The translations under genes were made by a program, and so were the position numbers. From Cellulomonas sp. (GTDB taxonomy: Bacteria; Actinomycetota; Actinomycetes; Actinomycetales; Cellulomonadaceae): 37,768 bases of DNA. This document shows, piece by piece, positions 1 through 8,548 of this stretch (its first letter is position 1; each line of letters starts with the position of its first letter). The notes under the pieces were generated by a model. That model searched no databases, was not told the DNA's origin, and worked only from the letters and a program-made list of their open reading frames with translations. Location: the NCBI GenBank assembly GCA_017882855.1, contig JADGOR010000009.1, positions 1 to 37,768 of the forward strand, given 5' to 3'.

Positions 1-234
1 GCCGGTCGGGTCAGCCGCGCCCTCGGAGCGATGGCCCGCGAGCTCAAGATGATCACCATCGCGGAGGGCATCGAGACTCCCGAGCAGGCGGACTACCTGC
101 GCCGCTGCGGGTGGCGGTATGGCCAGGGTTGGCTCTTCTCGGACGCGCAGCCCGAGGAGGCACTGGCCGCGATCACGCCACGGCCGCTCCGGCGTGAGGA
201 GCCGCTGTACCCGGACCTGCGGCTCGAAGGCTGA
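1..234 (+). CDS. EAL-domain protein, C-terminal fragment (probable cyclic-di-GMP phosphodiesterase)
   Basis: Open from the first base of the window, so the 5' part is missing; 77 codons remain. The visible stretch has the EAL-domain C-terminal signature: ITIAEGIET, then PEQADYLRRCGWRYGQGWLFS, where the AEGIE(T/N) and G-x-x-x-x-QGxLF elements form the last strands and helices of the barrel. EAL domains hydrolyse cyclic di-GMP to linear pGpG. The catalytic EAL motif itself lies outside the window, so activity cannot be judged, nor whether a GGDEF or sensor domain precedes it. It converges on the capA-like gene with only a 32-base gap. Confidence 0.85.
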   Translation, partial: AGRVSRALGAMARELKMITIAEGIETPEQADYLRRCGWRYGQGWLFSDAQPEEALAAITPRPLRREEPLYPDLRLEG

Positions 235-266
235 CGGGTTCGTTCCGGTTGCGTCGGAGCGTTCGC

Positions 267-1589
267 CTATGAGGCCGCGCGAGGTACCACGATCGCCTCG
301 GGTCCGGTCGGAGTCGGCGGCGTGGTGCGTTCCGGGGCGGTCGGCCCGACCACGGCGGCCACCCGCTGCTCGCGAGCGGCGAGCTCAGCGTGGCTCAACC
401 GACCGACGCCGGTCGGGGAGTCGATGACGTCGGGAATCGCGTGCACGTGGTGCTTCCCGAGGCGATCGACCGTGATCGCCGTCCATTCGACGCCGGCGAC
501 GCGAGCGGGACCGTCGGGTGGTTTCACGATCGTGGCGGTCATCAGCACGCCGGTGTTGGTCTCGGCCCGACAACACTGGGTGTCTTGGTTCGAGATGAAG
601 TTCCCGAGTCCGTACGCCACCCAGAGACCCTCGCCGCGCGGCCCGCCCGGCAGCTTCACGATCGGCTGCGGCACGTGGGCGTGATGCCCGATGATGAGGT
701 CGATCTGGCCCGATGCGGCGAGCGCATTCGCCAGCGCGACCTGTTCCGGAGCCGGGTTCGAGACGTACTCGTCACAGCAGTGGATGCTCGCGACGACGAG
801 GTCGGCACCGGCGGCGCGCGCGGCGACGGCCTGCGAGATCAGGCTCTGTGCGTCGATGAGGTGGAGTGCCCACGGGGCGTTTGCCGGGATCGGCAGGCCG
901 TTGGTGCCGTAGGCCGCCGCGATCTGTGCGACCCGGATCGTCTGCCCGGCGCGCCGCAGCTCGTACATCTGCGGTTGGCTGGACTCGGTCGCGTTCCGGG
1001 CGGTACCCGCGTGCCCCAGGCCGGCGGCGTCGAGTGCATCGAGCGTGGCGCTGACCCCCGCCATCCCACGGTCCATGCTGTGGTTGGAGGCTGTCGAGCA
1101 GCCGTCCCAGCCCTGCGCCCGGAGCGCCGGCGCGATGGCGGCCGGTGCGCCGAAGACCGGGTAGCCGCTGACCTTCTGCCCGGGTGGGACGATGGGGGTC
1201 TCGAGGTGGCACAGGGCGAGGTCGGCGCCCGCGATCCAGGGCTTGACCGGGTCGAGGAGCGGAGCGAAGTTGTACCCGCCGGCGCCGTCGGACGCTGACG
1301 TCAGGACCGGTGCATGGGTCAGCACGTCTCCCGCGGCCACGATCGTGAAGACCGCGTCCGGACTGCGGGTTGGCGTCGGCGTCGGCGTCGCGCTCGGCGT
1401 GGCCGTCGCCTCAGTGGCAGGCCCCTGGCTGCCCGTGGCGGCGACCTGAACTGCCTCGGTCCCGGTCGCCGGGCGGGTCCAGGGGTGCCACGCGAGCATC
1501 GCGACGACGAGCAGAAGCGCGATCGTGACCGCGGTGGGGACCAGCCGTGGTCGGAGGTTAGGCCACCCGAGGCGGCTGGGGCGTGTCAT
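267..1589 (-). CDS. CapA-family (PGA_cap) metallophosphoesterase-like surface protein
   Basis: The 440-residue product has a short cytoplasmic N-terminus, one membrane segment around residues 14-35 (TAVTIALLLVVAMLAWHPW), a Thr/Pro/Ala-rich linker, and a PGA_cap domain starting at FTIVAAGDVLTHAP. Typical features are a TASNHSMDRG segment and IIGHHAHVPQPIV followed by an AYGLGNFISNQ strand. These are the metal-ligand positions of the calcineurin-like fold in CapA/PgsA-type proteins linked to poly-gamma-glutamate export. No capB/capC genes lie nearby, so a true polyglutamate role is doubtful; it may process another wall polymer. I chose the ATG at 1589 because the frame continues upstream without signal into the divergent pgsA gene. 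A TACGCT -10-like hexamer sits 10 bases before this ATG. Confidence 0.85.
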   Translation of the reverse strand: MTRPSRLGWPNLRPRLVPTAVTIALLLVVAMLAWHPWTRPATGTEAVQVAATGSQGPATEATATPSATPTPTPTRSPDAVFTIVAAGDVLTHAPVLTSASDGAGGYNFAPLLDPVKPWIAGADLALCHLETPIVPPGQKVSGYPVFGAPAAIAPALRAQGWDGCSTASNHSMDRGMAGVSATLDALDAAGLGHAGTARNATESSQPQMYELRRAGQTIRVAQIAAAYGTNGLPIPANAPWALHLIDAQSLISQAVAARAAGADLVVASIHCCDEYVSNPAPEQVALANALAASGQIDLIIGHHAHVPQPIVKLPGGPRGEGLWVAYGLGNFISNQDTQCCRAETNTGVLMTATIVKPPDGPARVAGVEWTAITVDRLGKHHVHAIPDVIDSPTGVGRLSHAELAAREQRVAAVVGPTAPERTTPPTPTGPEAIVVPRAAS

Positions 1590-1599
1590 GTCGTGATCA

Positions 1600-1605
1600 A
1601 GCGTA
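1600..1605 (-). promoter_or_regulatory. Putative -10 element of the capA-like gene
   Basis: TACGCT on the minus strand ends 10 bases before the ATG, predicting a 5' UTR of only about four bases. It lies close to the divergent pgsA -10 at 1638-1643. No convincing -35 is visible. Confidence 0.4.
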
Positions 1606-1637
1606 GTTGCTTGCGCAGGTCGCGCCGACCGGGCCCC

Positions 1638-1652
1638 TAGGCTGAGGGTGTG
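1638..1652 (+). promoter_or_regulatory. Leaderless promoter of pgsA (TAGGCT-N6-GTG)
   Basis: TAGGCT at 1638-1643 is followed by six bases and then the GTG start at 1650. The expected transcription start (+7 from the hexamer end) is the G of GTG, so the mRNA should have no leader. No Shine-Dalgarno is available. The same geometry recurs at five other starts in this window. Confidence 0.65.
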
Positions 1653-2228
1653 ACTGACACAGCGCCCCCGGTGTGGAACATCGCGAACGCCGTCACGGCT
1701 GCGCGGGTGGCGCTGGTGCCGATCTTCGGCGTCGTCCTGGTCGCCGATGGCGGTGGGCACCAGTCGCTGCGGCTCGCCGCCTTCGGGATCTTCGCGCTGG
1801 CCGCGCTGAGCGACCGCTTGGACGGGTACCTGGCCCGCAGCCAGCACCTCGTCACCGACGTCGGGAAGATCGCCGACCCGATCGCCGACAAGCTTCTGAT
1901 GGGGACCGCTCTGGTCTGCCTCTCGGCGATGCGCGAGCTGCCGTGGTGGGTCACCGGGGTGATCCTCGTCCGCGAGATCGGGATCACCGTGCTGCGCGTG
2001 GCCATGCTGCACCGTCGGGTCATTGCCGCGTCACGTGGCGGGAAGGTCAAGACGGTGGTCCAGGCGGTGGCCATCGGGTTGTTCATCCTGCCGCTGCACG
2101 ACTGGACAGCCTTGCGCTTCGTCGCGTGGGGCGTGATGTGGATCGCGCTCGTGCTGACGGTGGTGACCGGGTTCGACTACCTGCGGCGCGCGGTGGCCAC
2201 GGAACCGACGCCGGCCGAGGCGCAGTGA
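1650..2228 (+). CDS. pgsA: CDP-diacylglycerol--glycerol-3-phosphate 3-phosphatidyltransferase
   Basis: This 192-residue integral membrane enzyme makes phosphatidylglycerol phosphate from CDP-diacylglycerol and glycerol-3-phosphate. The complete CDP-alcohol phosphotransferase motif D-x2-DG-x2-AR-x8-G-x3-D-x3-D is present as D55, D58 G59, A62 R63, G72, D76 and D80. Several hydrophobic segments follow (about 105-125 and 150-172). Length is normal for the family. The start is GTG at 1650, supported by the leaderless promoter geometry and by alignment of the N-terminus (VWNIANAVTAARVALVP). The stop overlaps the cinA GTG by four bases (GTGA), so the two are coupled. Actinobacteria often keep a pgsA paralogue next to cinA and clgR, sometimes preceded by ftsK; ftsK is not present here. 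Confidence 0.93.
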   Translation: MTDTAPPVWNIANAVTAARVALVPIFGVVLVADGGGHQSLRLAAFGIFALAALSDRLDGYLARSQHLVTDVGKIADPIADKLLMGTALVCLSAMRELPWWVTGVILVREIGITVLRVAMLHRRVIAASRGGKVKTVVQAVAIGLFILPLHDWTALRFVAWGVMWIALVLTVVTGFDYLRRAVATEPTPAEAQ

Positions 2229-2716
2229 CCGAGACCGTCGGGCTCGCTCGCCTCGTCCTTGACGCGGCCCGGACGCGAGGCGTGAGCATCGCCGTCGCCG
2301 AGTCGCTCACCGGCGGCCTGGTCTGCGCGCAGCTGGTGGCCGTGCCGGGCGCCTCCTTGGTCTTTCGCGGCGGTGTCGTCGCCTATGCGACCGAGGTCAA
2401 GAGCACCGTCCTCGATGTCGATCCGCACCTTCTTGACGTGTCCGGCCCGGTCTCCTCGGAGGTCGCGCTCGCGATGGCCAGTGGCGTGCGTGCTCGACTC
2501 GGGTCCAGCCTCGGTATCGCCACGACCGGCGTCGCGGGGCCGGATCCGCAGGATGGCAAGGCGCCGGGGACCGCGTTCGTCGCCGTCGTCGGCGGTGCCG
2601 CGGGCGATCTCGGCGAGGTGCGCGCACTGCGCCTGTCGGGTGATCGTTGCGCGGTTCGGAACGGCGTGGGCGAGGCCGCTCTCGAGCTCGCTCTCGAGGT
2701 CCTGACCAGGCGCTGA
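2225..2716 (+). CDS. cinA: CinA C-terminal-domain protein (nicotinamide-nucleotide amidase, PncC type)
   Basis: The 163-residue product is a stand-alone CinA C-terminal domain, lacking the N-terminal MoCF/COG1058 domain of long CinA proteins. It shows AESLTGG at residues 25-31, with S27 the expected nucleophile, then GGVVAYATEVK and TTGVAGPDPQDGKAPG. Members deamidate nicotinamide mononucleotide to nicotinate mononucleotide in pyridine-nucleotide salvage. Some are co-expressed with recA as competence-damage proteins. The GTG at 2225 overlaps the pgsA TGA, so translation is probably coupled. It lies directly upstream of clgR, the usual actinobacterial order. The deamidase assignment is by family, not tested by context. 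Confidence 0.9.
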   Translation: MTETVGLARLVLDAARTRGVSIAVAESLTGGLVCAQLVAVPGASLVFRGGVVAYATEVKSTVLDVDPHLLDVSGPVSSEVALAMASGVRARLGSSLGIATTGVAGPDPQDGKAPGTAFVAVVGGAAGDLGEVRALRLSGDRCAVRNGVGEAALELALEVLTRR

Positions 2717-2872
2717 GGGAACAAACCGCCCCGGCGGCTCGTTCTGCCGGATGTGAGAGATCAGCGGAGCGACCAGGGTTCCAACGTGAGACTTGTCCGC
2801 GCGCCGCGGTACCGTGGTACGACGACGAGTCCGGCGCCGGTGGCGCGGGTGGAGATGAAGGGGGGACGTCAC

Positions 2873-3223
2873 ATGGTGGTGCTACGCCGTGAGATCGGTG
2901 ACGTGCTCCGTGATGCGCGCCAGGCGCAGCAGCGCACGCTTCGCGAGGTCTCGTCCGCTGCCCGGGTCTCCCTCGGCTACCTGAGCGAGGTCGAGCGCGG
3001 TCAGAAGGAAGCGTCCTCCGAGCTGCTCGCGTCCATCTGCGGGGCGCTCGAGGTCCCGATGTCGATCGTCCTGCGTGAGGTCAGCGACCGGATCGCCGTG
3101 GCCGAGGGCCTGTCGATCCCGGACACCGTGCCGGCCGAGTTCACCGCGGCGGTCAACGCTGCCGAGCGTGACCTGTTGGTGCGGGCGGCGCGCAGGCACG
3201 CGGACCTCGTCGCCATCGGCTGA
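2873..3223 (+). CDS. clgR: ClgR-like XRE-family transcriptional regulator of Clp protease genes
   Basis: The 116-residue protein is almost entirely a Cro/C1-type helix-turn-helix followed by a short tail. Residues about 8-60 carry [34 protein letters not shown] and [13 protein letters not shown], the pattern of actinobacterial ClgR. ClgR activates clpP and clpC genes in Streptomyces, Corynebacterium and mycobacteria and is itself degraded by ClpP. It often ends in a hydrophobic Ala-containing degron; here the tail is HADLVAIG, lacking the Ala-Ala ending. The ATG at 2873 has AAGGGGGGA eight bases upstream, better placed than the in-frame ATG at 2855. A possible promoter is TGAGAC (2787-2792) with TACCGT (2810-2815). 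Confidence 0.9.
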   Translation: MVVLRREIGDVLRDARQAQQRTLREVSSAARVSLGYLSEVERGQKEASSELLASICGALEVPMSIVLREVSDRIAVAEGLSIPDTVPAEFTAAVNAAERDLLVRAARRHADLVAIG

Positions 3224-3254
3224 GCCACTCTTCTCGAGCCGGCCCGGACCCCTT

Positions 3255-3485
3255 GTGCGGCACAGCGACTTCTGGCTCCTGATGGACGAGGTGTTCGGCG
3301 CTGGCTACGCGCGCACCCTTGCCTCGGACCAGGTGCTCGGCGCGCTTGCGGACCGGACCGCGGTCCAGGCCCTTGCTGACGGTCTCGAGCCGCGCGCCGT
3401 GTGGCGCGCGATGTGCGATGCGATGGAGATCCCTGAGCAGCGTCGGTGGGGGAGCGACCAGCCACGGTCGAGCAGGCGTCGCTGA
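3255..3485 (+). CDS. DUF3046 family protein
   Basis: A 76-residue protein of unknown function. The opening RHSDFWLLMDEVFGAGYART and the later AVWRAMCDAMEIPEQRRWG match the DUF3046 family, nearly always encoded just upstream of recA in Actinobacteria. The start is inferred as GTG at 3255, where the family pattern M-R-x-S-x-F-W begins; no good Shine-Dalgarno precedes it. The last ten residues (Arg/Ser-rich) run beyond the usual family end. It lies 31 bases after clgR and may be translated from the clgR transcript. The recA promoter and LexA box lie beyond its stop. Confidence 0.85.
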   Translation: MRHSDFWLLMDEVFGAGYARTLASDQVLGALADRTAVQALADGLEPRAVWRAMCDAMEIPEQRRWGSDQPRSSRRR

Positions 3486-3510
3486 CGACAGCGCGGCGTG
3501 TCGACTGCAA

Positions 3511-3533
3511 TCGAACATGTGTTCGGCTACTGT
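3511..3533 (+). promoter_or_regulatory. LexA (SOS) box and -10 element of recA
   Basis: TCGAACATGTGTTCGG at 3511-3526 matches the actinobacterial SOS box TCGAAC-N4-GTTCGA at 11 of 12 defined positions. A TACTGT -10-like hexamer follows at 3528-3533. Predicted transcription starts near 3540, giving a recA leader of about 138 bases. LexA bound here would cover the spacer. Confidence 0.85.
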
Positions 3534-3677
3534 CGTGCACAGGTGCCGTTCGGCGAGTCGCGTTCACAGCCGCGCATGGCCAGGAATGGCATGTCGGTGG
3601 GAGACCGTACCGTCGGGGCGTACCGATGAGGAACGACCACAGAGCAGCCCCCGCTGCCCGAGCCGTGAGGTGGAAAC

Positions 3678-4724
3678 ATGCCCGCTCCAGCTGATCGCGA
3701 GAAGGCGCTCGAAGCTGCGCTAAGTCAGATCGACCGCCAGTTCGGCAAGGGGTCGATCATGCGACTCGGTGACGAGGGTCGTGCCCCGGTAGAAGTCATC
3801 CCCACGGGTTCGATCGCCCTCGACATCGCCCTGGGCATCGGTGGGCTACCGCGCGGTCGCGTGGTCGAGATCTACGGCCCCGAGTCGAGCGGAAAGACGA
3901 CGCTCGCCCTGCACGCCGTCGCCAATGCGCAGCGGGCCGGTGGGATCGCGGCCTTCATCGACGCCGAGCACGCGCTCGACCCGGACTACGCCAAGAGGCT
4001 CGGGGTGGACACTGATGCGCTCCTGGTCTCTCAGCCCGACACCGGCGAGCAAGCACTGGAGATCATGGACATGCTGATCCGCTCCGGCGCGATCGATGTC
4101 GTGGTCGTGGACTCGGTGGCGGCGCTCGTGCCCAAGGCGGAGATCGACGGCGAGATGGGCGACAGCCACGTCGGGCTGCAGGCGCGGCTCATGTCGCAGG
4201 CCCTGCGCAAGCTCGCCGGGGCGATCAGCGGCACGAACACGACCGCTATCTTCATCAACCAGCTCCGCGAGAAGATCGGCGTGTTCTTCGGTTCGCCGGA
4301 GACCACGACCGGTGGCAAGGCGTTGAAGTTCTACGCCTCGATACGCCTGGACATCCGTCGCATCGAGACTCTCAAGGAGGGCACCGAGGCGGTCGGGAAC
4401 CGGACCCGGGTCAAGGTCGTCAAGAACAAGATGGCCCCGCCGTTCAAGCAAGCGGAGTTCGACATCCTCTACGGCGTGGGGATCTCGCGCGAGGGTGGTC
4501 TGATCGATCTGGGCGTCGAGCAGGGCTTCGTCCGCAAGTCGGGTGCCTGGTACACCTACGAGGGCGACCAGCTGGGCCAGGGCAAGGAGAACGCTCGCAC
4601 GTTCCTCAAGGACAACCCGGACCTCGCGAACGAGATCGAGAAGAAGATCAAGGAAAAGCTCGGTGTGGGCGCGCGGCTCGACGCACCCGCGGAGCCGCCG
4701 GCCGTGCCGCCGGTGGACTTCTGA
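3678..4724 (+). CDS. recA: Recombinase RecA
   Basis: The 348-residue RecA forms ATP-dependent filaments on single-stranded DNA, pairs homologous strands and stimulates LexA self-cleavage. Walker A is GPESSGKT at residues 67-74, Walker B is [12 protein letters not shown], and loops L1/L2 are visible ([16 protein letters not shown] and [26 protein letters not shown]). No intein interrupts it, unlike the mycobacterial gene. The C-terminus is acidic/proline-rich and short. The ATG at 3678 is preceded by GAGGTGGAAAC. It is under SOS control through the box at 3511. recX follows after 13 bases, so the two are co-transcribed. Confidence 0.99.
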   Translation: MPAPADREKALEAALSQIDRQFGKGSIMRLGDEGRAPVEVIPTGSIALDIALGIGGLPRGRVVEIYGPESSGKTTLALHAVANAQRAGGIAAFIDAEHALDPDYAKRLGVDTDALLVSQPDTGEQALEIMDMLIRSGAIDVVVVDSVAALVPKAEIDGEMGDSHVGLQARLMSQALRKLAGAISGTNTTAIFINQLREKIGVFFGSPETTTGGKALKFYASIRLDIRRIETLKEGTEAVGNRTRVKVVKNKMAPPFKQAEFDILYGVGISREGGLIDLGVEQGFVRKSGAWYTYEGDQLGQGKENARTFLKDNPDLANEIEKKIKEKLGVGARLDAPAEPPAVPPVDF

Positions 4725-4737
4725 GAGGTAGCCCGCG

Positions 4738-5331
4738 ATGGCCGCCGGCCGACGGCCGGGTGTCTCCCGGCAGCCGCGCGACACAGGTGACCGTCCGACG
4801 GTCGGCTCGGCGGCGGCGAAACCCGAAGCCGATCCCGAATCCGTTGCGCGGAACATAGGTCTGCGGCTGCTGACTGCGGCGCCCCGCAGTCGCCGGCAGC
4901 TTGCGGACGCCTTCGAGCGACGCGGGGTGCCCTCCGATGTGGCCGAGCGCGTGCTCGACCGGTTCATCGAGGTGGGCCTCCTGGACGACGCGGAGTATGC
5001 GCGTCTGGTGGTGCACTCCCAGCATGTGGACCGAGGGCTGAGCGGCCGAGCACTCCGCTTCGAGCTGCGCAAGCGAGGCATCGACGGAGAGCTCGCGGAG
5101 GCTGCCATCGGCAACCTCACCGACGACGATGTCGAGGCGAGGGCGCGCGCCCTGCTCGCTCGCAAGCTGGCGTCGATGGCGGGGGTGGACCGCGACACCC
5201 GCGTGCGCCGAGCATCCGGTCTCCTCGCCCGGAAGGGATATTCACCCAGCCTCATTGCGCGGCTCGTGCGCGAGATGGTGGACGATGGGACCTTGCAGGA
5301 TCTCACTGAAGCTGGGTCCTGGGACGTGTGA
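4738..5331 (+). CDS. recX: Regulatory protein RecX
   Basis: The 197-residue RecX limits RecA filament growth. An N-terminal tail of about 35 residues (Arg/Pro/Ala-rich) precedes the three-helix RecX repeats. Visible blocks are RNIGLRLLTAAPRSRRQLADAFERRGVP, then VGLLDDAEYARLVVHSQ, then RALRFELRKRGIDGELAEAAI, and a final repeat ending in YSPSLIARLVREMV. The start ATG at 4738 has GAGAGGTAG about five bases upstream. Co-transcription with recA is the standard arrangement and ties inhibitor supply to recA induction. The rny gene starts 42 bases after the stop. Confidence 0.93.
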   Translation: MAAGRRPGVSRQPRDTGDRPTVGSAAAKPEADPESVARNIGLRLLTAAPRSRRQLADAFERRGVPSDVAERVLDRFIEVGLLDDAEYARLVVHSQHVDRGLSGRALRFELRKRGIDGELAEAAIGNLTDDDVEARARALLARKLASMAGVDRDTRVRRASGLLARKGYSPSLIARLVREMVDDGTLQDLTEAGSWDV

Positions 5332-5373
5332 GTTCGGCGGCAAACGCCGGTTCGCCATTGCGGGGAGGTCAAC

Positions 5374-6840
5374 GTGGGGCTGGGCGAATCAGCCATCGTC
5401 ATCCTCTTGCTGGTGGCGTGCCTCATCGCGCTGCTCCTGGTGCAGCTCGCGCGCCGTGAGGCAGATGCGCAGCGGCAGCAGGCGTTCTCTGACGTCGCGC
5501 ACATCAGGGAAGAGGCGAAGGAGCTCCTCTCCGAGGCCCACCGCCGTGAGGAGCGCTTGACGGAGCACGAGCGGGAGGTGGCGACGGAGCAGCGTTCCGT
5601 GGCCGAGCTCTCGCGAGGCCTCAAGGAGCGGGAGGAAGCGGTTTCCGCTGCCGAGGCCGAGTCCCGCGAGGCGCGTGTGCGCGCCGACGCGGCCGTCATC
5701 GCCGAACTCGAAGACGCCTCGGGTCTGAGTGCCTCGCAGGCACGGGTGGAGCTCGCGCAGAAGATGACGGAGCGGGCGGGTCACGACGCCGCAGCCAAGA
5801 TCCGCCGCATCGAGGCGGAGGCGAGGGTGCGGGCCGACGACACCGCGCGGCGGGTGATCGCCACGGCGGTGCAGCGGTTGGCGGTGCCGACGAGCTCCCA
5901 AGCGGTCGTGACGCTGATAGCCCTGCCATCCGAGGAGATGAAGGGGAGGATCATCGGCAAGGAAGGCCGCAACATCCGCACCTTCGAGGCCCTCACCGGA
6001 GTGAACGTCATCATCGACGACACCCCGGACACGGTCGTACTCTCCTGCTTCGACCCTGAACGGCGCGAAACCGCCGCGGTCGCGCTCGAGGCGCTCATGG
6101 CCGACGGTCGGATCCACCCCCAGCGGATCGAGGCGGCCTACTCCGAGGCGGCCGCGGGTTCGGGCTCACGCGCGTTGGCGGCCGGGCATGCAGCGGCGGA
6201 GCGGGTCGGTGTGACGGGCCTGAACCCCGAGCTCGTCGAGCTGCTGGGCCGCTTGCGCCTCCGCACGTCGTACGGCCAGAACGTGCTCGAGCACCTCGTG
6301 GAGACCGCTCAGATTGCCGCGTCGATCGCGGCCGAGGTCGGTGCAGACGTCGACCTCACCCGCCGGGCCGCCTTCTTGCACGACTTGGGCAAGGCGCTCA
6401 CTGCTGAGCAGCGCGGTACGCACGCGGCGGTCGGGGCAAGCGTCGCCCAGCGGTGCGGTGAGGAGGCCGTTGTCGTCAATGCGATCGCGGCACACCACGA
6501 CGAGGTCCCGGCAGAGTCGGTGGAAGCCGTGATCGTGCAAGCGGCCGACGCATGCTCCGCGGCGCGCCCCGGCGCCCGGCGCGAGGAGCTCGACCAGTAC
6601 GTCGAACGTATGGACAAGCTTGAGTCGCTCGTGGCCGAGCATCCCGGCGTGCGGCGCGTCCTTGCCATGGCGGCCGGTCGCGAGGTGCGAGTCGTGGTGG
6701 AACCCGATGAGATCGACGATGCCGGCACCCGCGAGCTGGCGCGGACGATCGCGAAGCACATCGAGGCCGACCTGAGCTACCCGGGCGAGATCAAGGTGAC
6801 CGTCATTCGAGAGCTGCGGGCGGACGCGACCGCTGGTTGA
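5374..6840 (+). CDS. rny: Ribonuclease Y
   Basis: The 488-residue membrane-anchored endoribonuclease initiates mRNA decay. Order: a membrane anchor at residues about 6-25 (SAIVILLLVACLIALLLV), a long coiled coil of Glu/Arg-rich heptads to about 150, a KH domain (MKGRIIGKEGRNIRTFEALTG, about 190-250) and an HD phosphohydrolase domain with the metal-binding pair H336-D337 in FLHDLGKALT and a later AAHHDEV. It is somewhat shorter than the B. subtilis enzyme (about 520), mainly in the coiled coil. The GTG at 5374 has GGGGAGG with seven-base spacing. RNase Y is patchy in Actinobacteria; its position between recX and miaB is typical of several Micrococcales (recollection, not checked). Confidence 0.95.
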   Translation: MGLGESAIVILLLVACLIALLLVQLARREADAQRQQAFSDVAHIREEAKELLSEAHRREERLTEHEREVATEQRSVAELSRGLKEREEAVSAAEAESREARVRADAAVIAELEDASGLSASQARVELAQKMTERAGHDAAAKIRRIEAEARVRADDTARRVIATAVQRLAVPTSSQAVVTLIALPSEEMKGRIIGKEGRNIRTFEALTGVNVIIDDTPDTVVLSCFDPERRETAAVALEALMADGRIHPQRIEAAYSEAAAGSGSRALAAGHAAAERVGVTGLNPELVELLGRLRLRTSYGQNVLEHLVETAQIAASIAAEVGADVDLTRRAAFLHDLGKALTAEQRGTHAAVGASVAQRCGEEAVVVNAIAAHHDEVPAESVEAVIVQAADACSAARPGARREELDQYVERMDKLESLVAEHPGVRRVLAMAAGREVRVVVEPDEIDDAGTRELARTIAKHIEADLSYPGEIKVTVIRELRADATAG

Positions 6841-6922
6841 GCTCGCGCTATCCGCCACGACTAGCACGCCGCCCCGGCGCTCGTTGAGGGCTGGTGCCGC
6901 GTCGGTCGTACCCTAGGAGGCG

Positions 6923-8518
6923 ATGTCAGCAACCTCGATCGCCAGCACCGCTCGCGGCCCCGATTCCGGCGCGCGCGCCGCGCGCACCTATCTCGTGCGC
7001 ACCCTGGGCTGTCAGATGAACCGACACGACTCGGAACACCTGGCCGGGATGCTCGAGCAGGCGGGCTATGTCCCGGCCACCGGCCAGGACCTGCTCGACG
7101 GCGCGGCGGACGTCGTCGTGATCAACACCTGCGCGGTCAGGGAGAACGCAGCCGGGCGGTTGTACGGGAATCTCGGACAGCTCGCGGCGATCAAGAATCG
7201 CCGTCCGGGCATGCAGATCGCTGTCGGCGGGTGCCTGGCCCAGAAGGACCGCGCGGGAATCATCGAGCGTGCGCCGTGGGTGGATGTCGTCTTCGGCACC
7301 CACAATCTCGATGCCCTTCCGGTCCTCCTCGAGCGCGCGCGACACAACGACGTGGCCCAGGTGGAGATCGCAGAGTCGCTTCAGGTCTTCCCGTCGACGC
7401 TCCCCACCAGGCGAGAGTCGGTCTACGCCGGTTGGGTGTCGATCAGCGTCGGATGCAACAACACGTGCACCTTCTGCATCGTGCCGAGCCTGCGCGGCAA
7501 GGAGCGCGACCGTCGGCCCGGTGAAGTGCTGGCCGAGGTCGAGGCGCTCGTCGGGGCAGGCGCGATCGAGGTCACGCTGCTCGGGCAGAACGTCAACAGC
7601 TACGGAGTGGAGTTCGGCGACCGCGGCGCCTTCGCCAAGCTGTTGCGCGCGTGTGGCACCATCGAGCATCTCGAGCGGATCCGATTCACGTCGCCGCACC
7701 CGGCCGCATTCACCGACGACGTCATCGCCGCCATGGCCGAGACCCCGACCGTGATGCCCCAGCTCCACATGCCGCTGCAGTCCGGTTCTGACCGGATCTT
7801 GCGTGCGATGCGCCGCTCCTACCGATCCGACCGCTTCCTCGGCATCCTCGACCGGGTCCGAGCCGTGATGCCCGAGGCCGCGATCACCACCGACATCATT
7901 GTCGGCTTCCCGGGTGAGACGGAGGAGGACTTCGCCGAGACGCTCCGGGTCGTCGAGGCCGCCCGATTCGCTGCCGCGTTCACGTTCCAGTACTCGCCGA
8001 GACCCGGGACACCCGCGGCAGAACTTCCCGACCAGGTGGCGAAAGCCGTGGTGCAGGAGCGGTTCGACCGGCTCGTCGAGCTGCAGGAACGGGTCTCCTT
8101 CGAAGACAACCTGCGGCAGGTCGGCCGCGTCGTCGAGGTCTTGGTCTCGGAAGGGGAGGGGCGCAAGGACGGCGCGTCCCACCGGGTCTCAGGGCGCGCG
8201 GAGGACAACCGACTCGTGCATGTGGGACTGCCGGCGGACGACCCGGGCGACCCGCGGCGGGACGACCCGCGCGACTCCCGACGCCCGCGGCCGGGCGACG
8301 TCGTGACCGTGCAGGTGACGCGGGCGGCGCCGCACCACCTGGTCGCGGACTCCGCCCTGTCGGGTGGGCGCTTCTCGGTCCGGCGAACCCGCGCCGGGGA
8401 TGCCTGGGCATCGCGCGAGCGGGCGCGGCTCGGCCTTGGCGACGACGACCACTCACACGATGGCGGGGTCGATGGCGGGATCGTCCACCTGGGCCTGCCG
8501 GCGCGTCGGTCCGGCTGA
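6923..8518 (+). CDS. miaB: tRNA-2-methylthio-N6-dimethylallyladenosine synthase
   Basis: The 531-residue radical-SAM methylthiotransferase adds the methylthio group to i6A37 of tRNAs reading UNN codons, acting after MiaA. The N-terminal UPF0004 domain holds auxiliary-cluster cysteines C30 (TLGCQMN), C70 (INTCAVREN) and C104 (GGCLAQKD). The radical-SAM motif is C178-x3-C182-x2-C185 in [13 protein letters not shown]-terminal TRAM domain follows. The TRAM contains an Asp/Pro/Arg-rich insertion at about residues 437-459, and an acidic/His tail extends past the usual end, making the protein longer than E. coli MiaB (474). The start is uncertain: AGGAGG ends only two bases before the ATG, while TACCCT lies eight bases before it, so a leaderless start is possible. 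Confidence 0.96.
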   Translation: MSATSIASTARGPDSGARAARTYLVRTLGCQMNRHDSEHLAGMLEQAGYVPATGQDLLDGAADVVVINTCAVRENAAGRLYGNLGQLAAIKNRRPGMQIAVGGCLAQKDRAGIIERAPWVDVVFGTHNLDALPVLLERARHNDVAQVEIAESLQVFPSTLPTRRESVYAGWVSISVGCNNTCTFCIVPSLRGKERDRRPGEVLAEVEALVGAGAIEVTLLGQNVNSYGVEFGDRGAFAKLLRACGTIEHLERIRFTSPHPAAFTDDVIAAMAETPTVMPQLHMPLQSGSDRILRAMRRSYRSDRFLGILDRVRAVMPEAAITTDIIVGFPGETEEDFAETLRVVEAARFAAAFTFQYSPRPGTPAAELPDQVAKAVVQERFDRLVELQERVSFEDNLRQVGRVVEVLVSEGEGRKDGASHRVSGRAEDNRLVHVGLPADDPGDPRRDDPRDSRRPRPGDVVTVQVTRAAPHHLVADSALSGGRFSVRRTRAGDAWASRERARLGLGDDDHSHDGGVDGGIVHLGLPARRSG

Positions 8519-8548
8519 GGCAACCGGCCCCGAGGCCGCCGCGCGCAG

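Noticed and set aside
1590-2012. In-frame upstream extension of the capA-like gene (to 581 residues)
   Set aside because: The added 141 residues lie antisense to pgsA, look like shadow sequence, and precede the membrane segment; ATG 1589 has a promoter-like hexamer just upstream.
3678-4724. Possible RecA intein
   Set aside because: RecA is 348 residues with uninterrupted Walker A, B and loop regions.
3846-5699. Open frame of 617 codons antisense to recA, recX and rny
   Set aside because: Ser/Arg-rich shadow of three well-identified genes; no domain, no initiation signal.
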